DNA of 64,000 bases. Source: Acinetobacter sp. ANC 4204. GTDB lineage: Bacteria > Pseudomonadota > Gammaproteobacteria > Pseudomonadales > Moraxellaceae. The notes beneath the pieces were generated by a model. The model did not search any database and was not told the origin of the DNA. It saw nothing but the letters and a program-made list of their open reading frames with translations. Both the position numbers and the translations under genes were made by a program. This document shows, in pieces, positions 1 to 9,508 of this stretch. Position 1 is the first letter of the stretch, and each line of letters begins with the position of its first letter. The stretch is from contig NZ_NEFZ01000005.1 in NCBI RefSeq assembly GCF_002135205.1, positions 124,001 through 188,000 on the forward strand, written 5' to 3'.

Positions 1-507
1 CTCGCAAAAATCCAATCCAATTTATTTGGACGAAATGCGATTAACTGTTTGGTCAGGAACATAAATCATCTCTAAATGCGCTGAATGACAACATCTACAG
101 GATTCTTCAACGCAGTATTGCTCAAGCAAACAGCAACACTTCATCCTCACCAGAAGCGAAAACGAATCAAAAATAATTCCAATAAATGAAGTCTTTTACA
201 GACATGGGCAAAGACAGCACCATGTGACAGGAAAGAAAACGCTCAAAAAAATAATGAAACATTATTCATTAAAAGACATTTCTATAGACAATTTTTCCAA
301 AATTAATTATTTTTGTCAATCAAAATATCTCTATATGATAATACAATCTTTTTTATCTGTGTTTTATCGCTTGTTTTTCAGATCAATTCTGCATATTAAA
401 AGTTTCTCAAGCCTTCTGCGTAAACAGAAAACCATGTCAAAGTTATGTGTTTTTTGTTATATAGTCACTATTGCTCAGATAGATGATTTTTGACTCAGTA
501 GGTTGTT
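1..507. other. AT-rich non-coding stretch upstream of the IclR regulator
   Basis: No confident gene is visible here. A short frame ending at about position 175 reads like a protein tail (...LNDNIYRILQRSIAQANS...) but has an in-frame stop at 42-44 and no start inside the window, so it may be the eroded end of a gene lying to the left. Positions 250-266 hold a perfect inverted repeat (AATAATG, AAA spacer, CATTATT), a plausible operator for the regulator that follows. The rest is low-complexity AT-rich sequence. Confidence 0.4.
250..266. promoter_or_regulatory. Palindromic site, possible operator
   Basis: Seven-base perfect arms (AATAATG / CATTATT) around an AAA spacer, about 240 bp upstream of the IclR-family gene. 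IclR proteins bind short palindromes near their own or neighbouring promoters. Assignment to this regulator is inference only. Confidence 0.25.
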
Positions 508-1278
508 ATGGCACTTTCAAGTTTTGGTAAAATTCTCACTGTCTTAGGCCTCTTTTCTGTGTCACGCCCGATTATCAATGTCGATACTATCAGTGCCGAA
601 CTGGGGCTTTCACAACCTACAAGTTATCGCTACTTAAAAGAATTGGTGTCCGCAGGACTTTTACAGCGTTTAAGCGGAACCAGCGGTGACTATACTTTGG
701 GCTCTCAAATTGCTGTGTTGGACTATATCTCTCGAACCACAGATCCGTTATTACAAATCAGCATTCCTTTTATGCAAGACATCGTTGAGCGAACAGAGTT
801 TTGCTGTATCCTCACCCAGCTCAACGCAGAGCACTGTATTGACCTATATGGTGAAGTCTTTAAAGACCTTGAGTTATTTTCCTATGGGCGGGGTTGCCCA
901 CGTCCCGTGTATTTGGGTTCATCGCCGAAAGTGGTGATCTCACAGCTTAGCAAAGCCAAAATTATTGAATATTATCAAAAATTTGCTACTCAACTGGCTG
1001 AGGTCAATTTTGCCGCGAGCCAAGACGAATTTTTACAGAAAATGAAAGCCATTAAGAAACAGGGCTATTATTTTTCCAATGGCGAGTTTGACCCCAATCT
1101 TGCCAGTCTTTCCGTACCTGTCAAATTTTCACCCAAAGATACGCCGTTGGCACTGACCTTATTGGCTTCGAAGAACCGATTTGAATTTGTCGATCTGAAA
1201 AAAATGGTCGAAATATTAAGACATAGCGCACTACAAATCGAACAGAAATGCAACCTGCTACATAATATTGAGACCTAA
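508..1278 (+). CDS. IclR-family transcriptional regulator
   Basis: A 256-residue protein with the two-domain IclR layout. The N-terminal winged helix-turn-helix (about residues 18-60) contains the recognition helix segment LGLSQPTSYRYLKEL. A C-terminal GAF-like effector-binding domain follows (about 80-250). Length is normal for the family. IclR members usually control a neighbouring catabolic operon in response to a small aromatic or organic acid. Here the downstream gene is alkB on the opposite strand, so any target more likely lies to the left, outside the window. The ligand cannot be inferred. Start is the ATG at 508, with AGG a few bases upstream. Confidence 0.85.
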   Translation: MALSSFGKILTVLGLFSVSRPIINVDTISAELGLSQPTSYRYLKELVSAGLLQRLSGTSGDYTLGSQIAVLDYISRTTDPLLQISIPFMQDIVERTEFCCILTQLNAEHCIDLYGEVFKDLELFSYGRGCPRPVYLGSSPKVVISQLSKAKIIEYYQKFATQLAEVNFAASQDEFLQKMKAIKKQGYYFSNGEFDPNLASLSVPVKFSPKDTPLALTLLASKNRFEFVDLKKMVEILRHSALQIEQKCNLLHNIET

Positions 1279-1285
1279 ATTTTAT

Positions 1286-1918
1286 TTAGCCTTGCTGTGC
1301 GGGATAGAAATAGCGAAAGGTTAAATTCAGTCGTGGCTCAGTGATTTTACTGGATTTCATCAACGCATGTTTCCAGTAGCGCTGAGTCTGTCCACGCATC
1401 ACGATCAATTGCCCACTGTGTAGCATAAGCTCAACTTTTTCCTGTTTAAACTTGTGCTTAAAGCAAAACTTACGAGTTGCACCAAAACTGAGTGAGGCAA
1501 TCACCACATTGTCTTGCTGCGGCGAACGTAGTGAAGGTTCATCATCACTATGCCAGCCCACAGCTTGGCTACCATTTTCATATAAATTGGCTAAACATGA
1601 ATTAAATGGATGCCCCACCAGTTGCTCAATATGCTGTTTTAAACGAAACAAAGCAGGATGCCATAACAGTGCTTGCTTGGCACTCCCCGAATAGCGATAT
1701 TGATACTCAGTATCGCCATACCACACCACTTTTCGTTCCGTGACATAACGTTTGCCATATAACACGACCTCGTCAGGTTGCCATGCCAAATGCGCTAAAA
1801 AATAATCCAAATATTTCGCACTTTGCTCCGCAGTTAAAATCAAGCCCAAATCCTGCACCTGCCCATCACATGGGAGCAAGTTTTCTTGCGGTTCAGGACT
1901 AAACAGATCTAAGGTCAT
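1286..1918 (-). CDS. alkB: AlkB-like 2-oxoglutarate/Fe(II) DNA repair dioxygenase
   Basis: This 210-residue protein fits the short ALKBH2/3-like bacterial AlkB group, which removes 1-methyladenine and 3-methylcytosine lesions by oxidative demethylation. The iron ligands are visible: H123 and D125 in WHSDDE, and the distal H184 in YWKHAL. R196 and R202 in RLNLTFR fit the 2-oxoglutarate and substrate arginines. The gene ends 7 bp from the convergent IclR gene. No Ada gene is nearby, so control by the adaptive response is not shown. The exact substrate (DNA or RNA) is not decided by the sequence. Confidence 0.88.
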   Translation of the reverse strand: MTLDLFSPEPQENLLPCDGQVQDLGLILTAEQSAKYLDYFLAHLAWQPDEVVLYGKRYVTERKVVWYGDTEYQYRYSGSAKQALLWHPALFRLKQHIEQLVGHPFNSCLANLYENGSQAVGWHSDDEPSLRSPQQDNVVIASLSFGATRKFCFKHKFKQEKVELMLHSGQLIVMRGQTQRYWKHALMKSSKITEPRLNLTFRYFYPAQQG

Positions 1919-2046
1919 GACTTTTCCTCCTCTGCAAACAGTTTAACTGAATTTAGAACGACACAAATCAAAACAAAGTCACAGCTTGTCGCCTAGCCTC
2001 CTTATGCATACACTCATGTGAACTTTCACAATAAAAAGAAGCATGT

Positions 2047-3849
2047 ATGAACCTTTGGCAGTTGTTTCAAAAGCTTCGCCCCTTTGTCCACCCCTATCGG
2101 ATATTGGTGATTGCGACCTTGATCCTGACGCTCATTGGTTCCTTCACCGCGCAGGTCAATGCCCTGACTTTGCAATATGCCGTCGACAGTATCAACCGTC
2201 TGGTCGAACAAGGCCAAGGACTGACCGAAGGCCTACACATTTTGATCACTATTTCTGTGATTTTACTCAGCAAAGAAATCATCAGTGCCTTGGTGCAGTT
2301 TGGTCAAAAATTTTATGGGGAAAAACTGCGCATTCTGGTATCACAAGACTTGGCGCAAAGTATTATTGAAAAATTCCTGAACTATCGTTTGACCTTTTTT
2401 AATGCCGATCAGAACCAAGCAGGTAAGCTACAAACGCGAATTGACCGTGGCATTGGTTCGCTCACCCGTCTCATACAAATCTTTTTTATTGATATTTTAC
2501 CGCTCTTTAGCAGTGCGATTGTGGCACTGGGACTGATGTACTATGCCAATATTTATGTCGGTTTAGTAGCAACCAGTATTATTCCGATTTACTTTTGGCT
2601 GACCTTTCAACAAGCAAAAAAACTAGGAGGATGGCGGCGTAAACTGCGTGATGGTCGTGAAAAAAAGAGCCAAGGCATTCTGAGTATTATCCAGTCGATT
2701 AGTGTGATTAAATCCTTTAACCGAGAGTCTATTGAGTCCACCAAACAACTGAAACTGCAAAAAGCACTGACCGAAAACCAAATGCAAACACGGCAGCTCA
2801 GTTTTTTATTTGATGGCTTAAAGACCTTTATTGAACAAATCGGGATTGTGCTGATTATCATCCTCACGGCGTACTTTGTACTCGATGGACAGATGAGCAT
2901 CGGGATGATCATGTTTCATATTTTATTGTTCAATAATGTCTCCGCACCCATTCGTTCATTGCACCGTATTTATGATGAAGTGAATGATGCGATGATTTAC
3001 GCGGAAAGCTTTTTTAAAATTTTAGAAGCCGATGATGAAATCGAGCAAAGTGGTACGCTCAAACCCACAATTCAAGGTAAGTTCACATTAAAGCATGTCG
3101 ATTTTTTCTATCCCAATGGTCATCATGCATTAAAGCAAATCGACATGGAAATTCGACCGAATAAAATCACAGCGTTGGTCGGTTTATCGGGCGCAGGCAA
3201 GTCCACTTTAATTAGCTTATTGGATAAGTTTTATCAGCCTGATGCAGGAAAAATTGAGCTCGATGGGATTGACCTACAAGACATAGACACCACTTATTTA
3301 CGTGATCACATTGGTCTCGTTTTACAGAAAAATCACATTTTCCAAGGCAGTATTTTAGACAATATTCGTTATGGAAAAATCAATGCCACAGATGATGAAG
3401 TCTACGCTGCCGCAGAAAAAGCGTCCATTCACAAGCAAATTCTTCAATTGCCCGAAGCCTATCAATCCGATGCCCTGATACTCTCTGGTGGGCAACAACA
3501 GCGCATTGCGCTGGCACGCATGTTCCTCAAAAACCCACCGATTATTTTTCTTGATGAGCCAACCGCCAGCCTCGATGCGATTGCTAGCGAGCAGATTAAA
3601 CATAGCCTCGATCAGATCAAACAAGGGCGAACGGTGATTATTATTTCACATAGCTTGTCGCAAATTATTGATGCCGATTATACCTATGTGATGAAAGAAG
3701 GCTGTATTGCAGAACATGGGGAACATGAAGCACTGTACCGTCAGGAAGGCGTTTATAAAGAAATTTTTGATGCGATGGCCAAGAGCCTAAATATTGAAAA
3801 AATTGCCAAAACTTTTGAAGATGATACTGAGGAAGAAACGCATAGTTGA
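2047..3849 (+). CDS. ABC transporter, fused permease and ATP-binding protein
   Basis: A 600-residue half-transporter of the exporter type. An N-terminal six-helix membrane domain (about residues 15-310) is fused to a nucleotide-binding domain (about 340-575). The NBD carries Walker A GLSGAGKST, the signature LSGGQQQR, Walker B IIFLDEPTA and an H-loop histidine in IIISHS. It should work as a dimer in the inner membrane. It resembles the MsbA/multidrug/lipid exporter superfamily, but the substrate is not predictable. It stands alone, followed by a bidirectional terminator. The C-terminal tail is acidic (DDTEEETHS). Confidence 0.85.
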   Translation: MNLWQLFQKLRPFVHPYRILVIATLILTLIGSFTAQVNALTLQYAVDSINRLVEQGQGLTEGLHILITISVILLSKEIISALVQFGQKFYGEKLRILVSQDLAQSIIEKFLNYRLTFFNADQNQAGKLQTRIDRGIGSLTRLIQIFFIDILPLFSSAIVALGLMYYANIYVGLVATSIIPIYFWLTFQQAKKLGGWRRKLRDGREKKSQGILSIIQSISVIKSFNRESIESTKQLKLQKALTENQMQTRQLSFLFDGLKTFIEQIGIVLIIILTAYFVLDGQMSIGMIMFHILLFNNVSAPIRSLHRIYDEVNDAMIYAESFFKILEADDEIEQSGTLKPTIQGKFTLKHVDFFYPNGHHALKQIDMEIRPNKITALVGLSGAGKSTLISLLDKFYQPDAGKIELDGIDLQDIDTTYLRDHIGLVLQKNHIFQGSILDNIRYGKINATDDEVYAAAEKASIHKQILQLPEAYQSDALILSGGQQQRIALARMFLKNPPIIFLDEPTASLDAIASEQIKHSLDQIKQGRTVIIISHSLSQIIDADYTYVMKEGCIAEHGEHEALYRQEGVYKEIFDAMAKSLNIEKIAKTFEDDTEEETHS

Positions 3850-3865
3850 CTTCTCTTCAATATAA

Positions 3866-3889
3866 AAAAAGCTCCCTCAGGAGCTTTTT
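3866..3889. terminator. Bidirectional rho-independent terminator
   Basis: AAAAAGCTCC and its perfect complement around the loop CTCA, with A and T runs on both sides. It serves the ABC transporter gene (+) and the convergent pgsA (-). Confidence 0.9.
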
Positions 3890-3901
3890 GACATCTAAAA
3901 A

Positions 3902-4489
3902 TCAAGGCTGTTTTAAATATGGCCAAGCTGCCTTGAGGTAAATAAACATCGACCACAAAGTCAAAATCACTGCGGTATACAACAGTGCATAAGCCAACAT
4001 TTCAAGCGGTTGCCAATTCAGCAAGAACACCGTAATTGCAATCATTTGAAAAGCGGTTTTATATTTTCCAACCGTAGATACAGCTACATTGGTACGTGCA
4101 CCCAACTCGGCCATCCACTCGCGTAAGGCAGATACCGTTATTTCGCGAGAAATAATCACAATCGCTGCAAATGCCATCGAAATTTCAGGTTTCCACTGCA
4201 CCAATACAATCAGTGCAGCTGCCACCATCAGCTTATCCGCCACAGGGTCTAAGAAACGTCCAAATGCAGAAGTCTGATTTAAAGTCCGCGCCAAATAACC
4301 ATCAAACCAATCTGTCACCGCAGCAACAACAAAAATAGACGTCAATAAAATATGACGAGACATATTGCCTGCGTGTTCAGCAATACCCATTACAGGAGGC
4401 CAATAAGCCACCAATAAGAAGACCGGAATTAGGGCAATACGCGCCAAGGTCAAGATGTTTGGAATATTCAGGATTCGACCTGCTGTCAT
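3902..4489 (-). CDS. pgsA: CDP-diacylglycerol--glycerol-3-phosphate 3-phosphatidyltransferase
   Basis: Makes phosphatidylglycerophosphate, the committed step to phosphatidylglycerol and cardiolipin, in the inner membrane. The CDP-alcohol phosphotransferase signature is complete: DWFDGYLAR, then GRFLDPVADK, supplying the two DxxD metal-binding pairs. Several hydrophobic helices surround it. The ATG at 4489 gives 195 residues; a TTG at 4501 with GGGG five bases upstream is an alternative start. In many gammaproteobacteria pgsA directly follows uvrC; here a thioesterase gene sits between the two. Confidence 0.93.
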   Translation of the reverse strand: MTAGRILNIPNILTLARIALIPVFLLVAYWPPVMGIAEHAGNMSRHILLTSIFVVAAVTDWFDGYLARTLNQTSAFGRFLDPVADKLMVAAALIVLVQWKPEISMAFAAIVIISREITVSALREWMAELGARTNVAVSTVGKYKTAFQMIAITVFLLNWQPLEMLAYALLYTAVILTLWSMFIYLKAAWPYLKQP

Positions 4490-4597
4490 AGACACCGCCA
4501 ATTTTTCCCCTTCATGCGCGATGAAACCATCGATCTATTTTCGCATGCGACTCATCGTAATTAGGCCTCACTTTATACGAATTGAGGTACAGTGTCA

Positions 4598-5392
4598 CTA
4601 GGCAAACACGGTTACTGTTTGCCGTGAGATGGCGATTAAACGGTTTTCTGCATCCCATAAATAAGCAGACTCCGTCGAATAGCCGTCTGCTGCATATTGC
4701 GTTTCAACTTGAAATTTCATCCAATCATGTAACTGATTTTTCAGCGGATGCACATAGGTCAAATGCCATGTCAACGAACTTGCAGGTGCCATCGTTTTAA
4801 ACATGGGCAAGACACCCGGTGGCCAAATATCCATCGACACCACCAGGTCTGCCACAGTCATGTCACGATTTTCATGCAAATTAGGGTTAAAACGATACCA
4901 GCCTGAAAAGTCAGGTTCTGGACTGGCTGTACACGGATACTGCCCTGTCACCCACACCATATCCAGTTGCTTAAAGCACTCGGGTGCAAGTGGATGATGC
5001 GGTGCGGTTGTCAGACCTTCAACCGATGGAAACGTTGGCGCTACAGGTTCTTGATGCACATGAATACTCGATTCACGCTGTGTTCCGAAACTTGCCACTA
5101 AAATACTTTGAACCGCATCATCCTGCCATAAGCGTACCTCCAAAGTGGTCACTGACTTGCCTTGACGTAGAATCTCGCTGGTTAAACGAACTTTGGCCTG
5201 CTGTACTGGCCCAACAAAAGTTACGCTACAACTGAGTAAATGTTTCGTATCATCGGCAACAGTCAACAATGCTTTTTGCATCATTAAGCCTGCAACCAAT
5301 CCCCCATAAATGGTGCGTCCTTGCAACCAACCTGTGGGTATATCTATCCATTCTTGTTCTGCTAAAGCTTGATAACTGTGTTGAAGTGACAT
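4598..5392 (-). CDS. Acyl-CoA thioesterase, TesB-like double hotdog
   Basis: A 264-residue protein with two hotdog folds, the usual arrangement of the TesB-like/4HBT_3 thioesterases that hydrolyse acyl-CoA. The N-terminal half has the typical YGGLVAGLMMQKAL helix, and the C-terminal half has the SMDIWPPGVLP...LTWHLTY region seen in this family. It lies between uvrC and pgsA on the same strand, about 110 bp from each, and has no obvious functional link to either. The chain-length preference is unknown. Confidence 0.8.
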   Translation of the reverse strand: MSLQHSYQALAEQEWIDIPTGWLQGRTIYGGLVAGLMMQKALLTVADDTKHLLSCSVTFVGPVQQAKVRLTSEILRQGKSVTTLEVRLWQDDAVQSILVASFGTQRESSIHVHQEPVAPTFPSVEGLTTAPHHPLAPECFKQLDMVWVTGQYPCTASPEPDFSGWYRFNPNLHENRDMTVADLVVSMDIWPPGVLPMFKTMAPASSLTWHLTYVHPLKNQLHDWMKFQVETQYAADGYSTESAYLWDAENRLIAISRQTVTVFA

Positions 5393-5505
5393 AGAGCATC
5401 CTTGTTTTAAATTCCCTCCATATCTTTACAACACAATTCAACTGATGTGAATGATCAGTGACCCATGCGTCAATGAGCACTTTTGCCAACTCAGTGACTG
5501 CTGTT

Positions 5506-7305
5506 CTATTCATGTAAAACTTTATAAATAGTGCGGGCCATTACTTCGCCCAAACCAGGCACCAAAGTTAAATCTTTTTCCGAGGCTTTTAACACCCCTT
5601 GGATTCCACCAAAGTGAGTCAATAAATCACGGCGCCGTTTCGGCCCCAAACCCGGGATCACTTCCAAAATGGATGAACCACGCTTTTTATCACGTTTAGA
5701 CCGGTGTTTAGTAATCGCAAAGCGATGTGCCTCATCACGCACCTGTTGTATCAAATGCAATGCTTTATGGTCTTCAGGCAACTGAATTTTTGTTCCATCA
5801 GTAAAGTGTAGGGTTTCAAGGCCCGGTTTACGTCCCTCGCCTTTTGACACCCCGACCATAAAGGCCTCTAAACCCAACTCTTGCATGACGTCCATCGCCA
5901 TATGCAACTGTCCTTTACCACCATCAATCAAGAGTAAATCAGGCAACATGGCTTTTTTATAACGACGAGTCAGCGCTTGACGCATTGCAGCATAGTCATC
6001 ACCCGCGGTAATGTCTTGAATTGAAAACTGACGATAATCGCGCTTACGAATGCCACCGCTGTCGAACACGACACACGAAGCCACGGTTTCTTCGCCCATG
6101 GTATGTGAGATGTCAAAACATTCGATCCGATCAATCGGACGCCCCACCACTTGTTCAAGTTGATGGAAACGCTCATTCAGCTCAAAGTGATTGGCCAATT
6201 GTCCTTTGATCGCATGCTGCACATTCATCTGTGCCAATTCTAACCATTCTGCACGTGTCTCACGCACGCTATGCTTAATCTGTACTTTCTTATCAAACTG
6301 TTGTTGTAGCGCCTGTTCCAGTTCTTTTCGATCGGGCAGTTCGACATTGACGATCAATTCGTTCGGCACTTCATCTGCCACTTGGAAATAAAAATTCGCC
6401 ATGAAGTCGGCCAGCATTTGCCCCAAATCATCTCCAAGCATATCTGGAAAATAACTTTTACCTCCCAACATTTTGCCGTTGCGTACATGCATGATCTGCA
6501 CGCAGGTCACCCCTGCCTGATAAGCAATCGCTAAAATATCGGCTTCACCTTTGAGTTTATAAATGGCTTGTTGTGACTGGACATCCCGCAATAGCGCCAT
6601 ACGGTCACGATAAAACACCGCTTTCTCAAACTCTAAGGCTTCGGCCGCTTGCTCCATTTTCGCAATCAGTTCTTGATTCAGCTCTTTGGTGTCCCCTTGT
6701 AAAAAACGAATCGAGTTATCGACATCATTTTTATACTCTTCGGGACTAATGAGTCCCACACACGGCGCTGAACAACGTTTGATTTGATATTGCAAACAAG
6801 GACGCTTACGCTGCGAAAAATAACTATTTTCACACTGGCGAACATTAAACAGTTTTTGCAAAACCAACAAAGTATCCCGTGCATTATATGCACTCGGATA
6901 CGGTCCAAAGAACTTCCCAACTTGGTGTTTGCCTTTGCCCCGACCCGATGCAATCCGTGGATACGGTTTGTCGGCAGAGACAAAGATATAGACATAGGAC
7001 TTATCGTCCCTAAGCATAATGTTATAGGGTGGACGATGTAGCTTAATCAGGTTTTGTTCAAGCAGTAGTGCTTCAGTTTCAGAACGAACGACTAAGGTTT
7101 CGATGTCATAAATCCGCGCCACCAAAGCCTGCGTCTTCGGGTGCTCAATGGTTTTGACAAAATAACTGGAAACACGATTTTTTAAATTTTTCGCTTTGCC
7201 CACATACAGCAGTTCACCGTCTTTACCGAGCATGCGGTAAACGCCCGGTAATGTGGTCATATTGGCTAAAATTTTTTCGATATGTTCTCGTGCGTTTTCG
7301 TTCAC
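5506..7305 (-). CDS. uvrC: UvrABC excinuclease subunit C
   Basis: The nuclease that makes both incisions in nucleotide excision repair. At 599 residues it is full length. In order: GIY-YIG nuclease domain (about residues 15-95, LPGVYRML...[14 protein letters not shown]), a UVR motif that contacts UvrB (about 200-235), the RNase H-like 5' nuclease domain with ECFDISH, and two C-terminal helix-hairpin-helix motifs ([13 protein letters not shown]...[13 protein letters not shown]). The start is a GTG codon at 7305 with GAGG some 14 bases upstream. Confidence 0.97.
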   Translation of the reverse strand: MNENAREHIEKILANMTTLPGVYRMLGKDGELLYVGKAKNLKNRVSSYFVKTIEHPKTQALVARIYDIETLVVRSETEALLLEQNLIKLHRPPYNIMLRDDKSYVYIFVSADKPYPRIASGRGKGKHQVGKFFGPYPSAYNARDTLLVLQKLFNVRQCENSYFSQRKRPCLQYQIKRCSAPCVGLISPEEYKNDVDNSIRFLQGDTKELNQELIAKMEQAAEALEFEKAVFYRDRMALLRDVQSQQAIYKLKGEADILAIAYQAGVTCVQIMHVRNGKMLGGKSYFPDMLGDDLGQMLADFMANFYFQVADEVPNELIVNVELPDRKELEQALQQQFDKKVQIKHSVRETRAEWLELAQMNVQHAIKGQLANHFELNERFHQLEQVVGRPIDRIECFDISHTMGEETVASCVVFDSGGIRKRDYRQFSIQDITAGDDYAAMRQALTRRYKKAMLPDLLLIDGGKGQLHMAMDVMQELGLEAFMVGVSKGEGRKPGLETLHFTDGTKIQLPEDHKALHLIQQVRDEAHRFAITKHRSKRDKKRGSSILEVIPGLGPKRRRDLLTHFGGIQGVLKASEKDLTLVPGLGEVMARTIYKVLHE

Positions 7306-7439
7306 AATACGTTCAAACCTCGGAGCACTGATGGGCTGATATGGATAGATTTCTGGCTTTTTAAGTAGGGAAATTATAGTCAGGACCGTTCACGACTTAA
7401 TAACATCCACGACTTCTGCTGAAGCGTCTGGGGTTTCAG

Positions 7440-7814
7440 CTACGTATACTCTTTCTGTACAACTAAAACTTGCCCATATAAATCAAGATGTTCATCTCCC
7501 CAGGCTTTAAGTGCCAATAAGATGGGGCGTAAACTACGCCCCAAAGGGGTTAAGCTATATTCTACCTTGGGTGGCACCTGCGGATATACTTCCCGATGAA
7601 GCATGCCATCTTCCTCGAGTTCCCGTAGCTGATTGGTCAGCATCCGTTGGGTCACATTCGGTATTCGTTTACGAATCTCACCAAACCGTAAGGTGTCTTC
7701 AGTCAACAAATGCCATAAAATAATACTTTTCCATTTCCCATCCAAAATCCCAATTGCTGCCTCGACCGAACATCCTGGACTACAGTTAAAGCGTGAATGC
7801 TTTGCTTTACCCAT
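7440..7814 (-). CDS. HxlR-family transcriptional regulator
   Basis: A 124-residue winged-helix protein. The family hallmark is present: an N-terminal cysteine segment (CSPGCSVEAAIGILDGKWKS) followed by the HTH (LRFGEIRKRIPNVTQRMLTNQLREL) and the wing (PPKVEYSLTPLGRSL). HxlR regulators often sense aldehydes, quinones or diamide stress through such a cysteine. It is divergent from the oxidoreductase at 7910 across 95 bp, so it is probably that gene's regulator; this is inferred from gene order. Confidence 0.88.
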   Translation of the reverse strand: MGKAKHSRFNCSPGCSVEAAIGILDGKWKSIILWHLLTEDTLRFGEIRKRIPNVTQRMLTNQLRELEEDGMLHREVYPQVPPKVEYSLTPLGRSLRPILLALKAWGDEHLDLYGQVLVVQKEYT

Positions 7815-7836
7815 TTCAACAGTATCCTTTTTTACA

Positions 7837-7863
7837 CTATATGCAGAATTTAACCGTATATAG
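7837..7863. promoter_or_regulatory. Inverted repeat between hxlR-type gene and its divergent target
   Basis: CTATAT and ATATAG arms separated by 15 bp lie in the 95-bp divergent spacer between the HxlR regulator and the oxidoreductase. Their position overlaps where both promoters should lie, as expected for an autoregulatory operator. The arms are short, so confidence is low. Confidence 0.35.
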
Positions 7864-7909
7864 CATTTTTAAAACTACGATAACATTTTCAGCATAAACC
7901 CAATTTGAG

Positions 7910-8920
7910 ATGAAAACTATGAAAGCTGTTGGATATTTACATGCTGGTTCTGCCGAACAATTACAAGATATTGAAGTCGATATACCCAGTCCTCAAAATA
8001 GAGAAGTCTTAGTGGCAATAAAAGCCATTTCTGTAAACCCCGTCGACTGTAAAATCAGAACCCGAGTCTCACCTGAACATGGACAGTCCAAGATTTTAGG
8101 ATGGGATGCTGCTGGTGAAGTCGTCGCCGTCGGTCCAGACGTGGAAAACTTTAAAGTAGGCGATCAAGTGTGGTATGCAGGTGATTTGACTAAAGCAGGC
8201 AGCAATGCTGAATTTCATGTGGTCGATGAGCGTATTATCAGTCTAAAACCGCATAACTTATCTTTTGCTGAAGCTGCTGCCATTCCGCTGACCGCGATTA
8301 CTGCATGGGAAATGCTATTTGATCGACTTCAAGTACAACAACATGATGCCTCAAATGAGTCAATTCTAATTATTGGTGCTGCTGGTGGTGTAGGATCTAT
8401 CGCCATTCAATTACTCAAAGCTAAAACCCAATTACAAGTCATCGCTACAGCCTCCCGTCCCGAGAGTCAAGCATGGGTTAAACAATTGGGGGCAGATATC
8501 GTGTTAGATCATCGCCAATCTCTAGTTGAGCAAATCCAAGCTCAGAATTTACCTGCTCCACGTTATGTTTTCTCAACGACACATACTGACCACTACTTAA
8601 GCCAAATTGCAGAGTTAATTGCACCGCAAGGTCAGTTGGGGCTCATTGATGACCCTGAGCAGCTCGATATTCGCTTACTGAAACGTAAATCTGTTGCGAT
8701 ACATTGGGAGTTTATGTTCACACGCTCCATGTTCCAAACCTCTGACATACAAGCGCAAGGACACTTATTACAACAAGTTACAACCTTAGTCGAAAGTCAA
8801 AAAATCCATAGCACACTCAAGCATATAATGGGGCGTATTAATGCGGAGAATATGCGCCAAGCACATGCTGCCATCGAGTCTGAACACACTCAGGGAAAAA
8901 TTGTATTGGCTGATTTCTAA
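7910..8920 (+). CDS. Zinc-binding-type alcohol dehydrogenase / quinone oxidoreductase family protein
   Basis: A 336-residue medium-chain dehydrogenase/reductase. The GroES-like N-terminal domain (about 1-130) is followed by a Rossmann domain with an NADPH-binding stretch IIGAAGGVGSIAIQLL (about residues 160-175). It lacks the structural-zinc cysteine cluster of classical alcohol dehydrogenases, which fits the quinone oxidoreductase branch that reduces quinones or enones. It is divergent from an HxlR regulator, suggesting induction by an electrophile. Either ATG (7910 or 7919) could be the start. Confidence 0.82.
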   Translation: MKTMKAVGYLHAGSAEQLQDIEVDIPSPQNREVLVAIKAISVNPVDCKIRTRVSPEHGQSKILGWDAAGEVVAVGPDVENFKVGDQVWYAGDLTKAGSNAEFHVVDERIISLKPHNLSFAEAAAIPLTAITAWEMLFDRLQVQQHDASNESILIIGAAGGVGSIAIQLLKAKTQLQVIATASRPESQAWVKQLGADIVLDHRQSLVEQIQAQNLPAPRYVFSTTHTDHYLSQIAELIAPQGQLGLIDDPEQLDIRLLKRKSVAIHWEFMFTRSMFQTSDIQAQGHLLQQVTTLVESQKIHSTLKHIMGRINAENMRQAHAAIESEHTQGKIVLADF

Positions 8921-8926
8921 GATCAA

Positions 8927-8963
8927 AAGAGCCCTCGTACATCATCGCATCGAGGGCTCTTAA
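8927..8963. terminator. Rho-independent terminator between convergent genes
   Basis: An 11-bp perfect stem (AAGAGCCCTCG and complement) with a 13-nt loop lies just after the oxidoreductase stop and before the convergent PH-domain gene. It can serve both. Confidence 0.8.
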
Positions 8964-8981
8964 ATTGCGCTTGACCTAGTA

Positions 8982-9392
8982 TCAAGCGCTTTGTTGTAGC
9001 GCCTGTATGAATTTCTGCTGATCTTTGGGTGAAACCAAAACAGATTTCACAGTTCCATCTTTTTGATAATCTACTTTGAGGCGATCTAAGGACAGTGCTG
9101 GTGAAGAAACCGAGTTATTACTTGGGCTGACTTTTTGAATATCTGCCAAAGGAATAGTCCATTTCAAAAACATACTGGTAATCACCAAACAATTTTGCTC
9201 AATTCGATATTGAGTATTTACAACAGGCCACCATAACACGGCAATTGTGAGGACATAGGTCACCGTGTGAATTGGATACTGTGACATTGTACCTTTGGCA
9301 TACATTGTGAATAACAACTGTAGCAACAGACCTGTCATGGCAATAATAAATCCAATCACCCACCAGTCTTTTTTTGAACGAAATTTTTGCAT
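8982..9392 (-). CDS. Membrane protein with a bacterial PH-like domain
   Basis: A 136-residue protein with two predicted membrane helices near the N-terminus (about residues 12-32 and 42-60). The C-terminal domain runs through YRIEQNCLVI and WTIPLADIQKVSPS, the pattern of bacterial PH-like (bPH_2/DUF1200-type) domains. The function is unknown. It is downstream of lpxO on the same strand but separated from it by a terminator, so it is probably transcribed separately. Confidence 0.6.
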   Translation of the reverse strand: MQKFRSKKDWWVIGFIIAMTGLLLQLLFTMYAKGTMSQYPIHTVTYVLTIAVLWWPVVNTQYRIEQNCLVITSMFLKWTIPLADIQKVSPSNNSVSSPALSLDRLKVDYQKDGTVKSVLVSPKDQQKFIQALQQSA

Positions 9393-9467
9393 ATTTCCCC
9401 CTAATTTATGCTTATCTTACACAAAAATATCTCGCTTGTAAGATCATAAAATCAAAACCTTGGCCCA

Positions 9468-9494
9468 TAAAAAAACGCCTCGAAAGACGTTTTT
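9468..9494 (-). terminator. Terminator of lpxO
   Basis: A stem AAAAACG / CGTTTTT with a 10-nt loop. Read on the minus strand it ends in a run of T. It lies 15 bp past the lpxO stop. Confidence 0.7.
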
Positions 9495-9508
9495 AAATTC
9501 CCCATATA

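Noticed and set aside
20..160. A cysteine-rich 40-codon frame on the minus strand (MKCCCLLEQYCVEESCRCC...)
   Set aside because: No properly spaced ribosome binding site or terminator, and it overlaps the possible protein tail on the plus strand. It cannot be supported as a gene.
224..493. An 89-codon open frame upstream of the IclR gene
   Set aside because: Low-complexity Phe/Ser/Tyr/Lys composition from AT-rich DNA, no ribosome binding site and no recognisable domain; it looks like chance.
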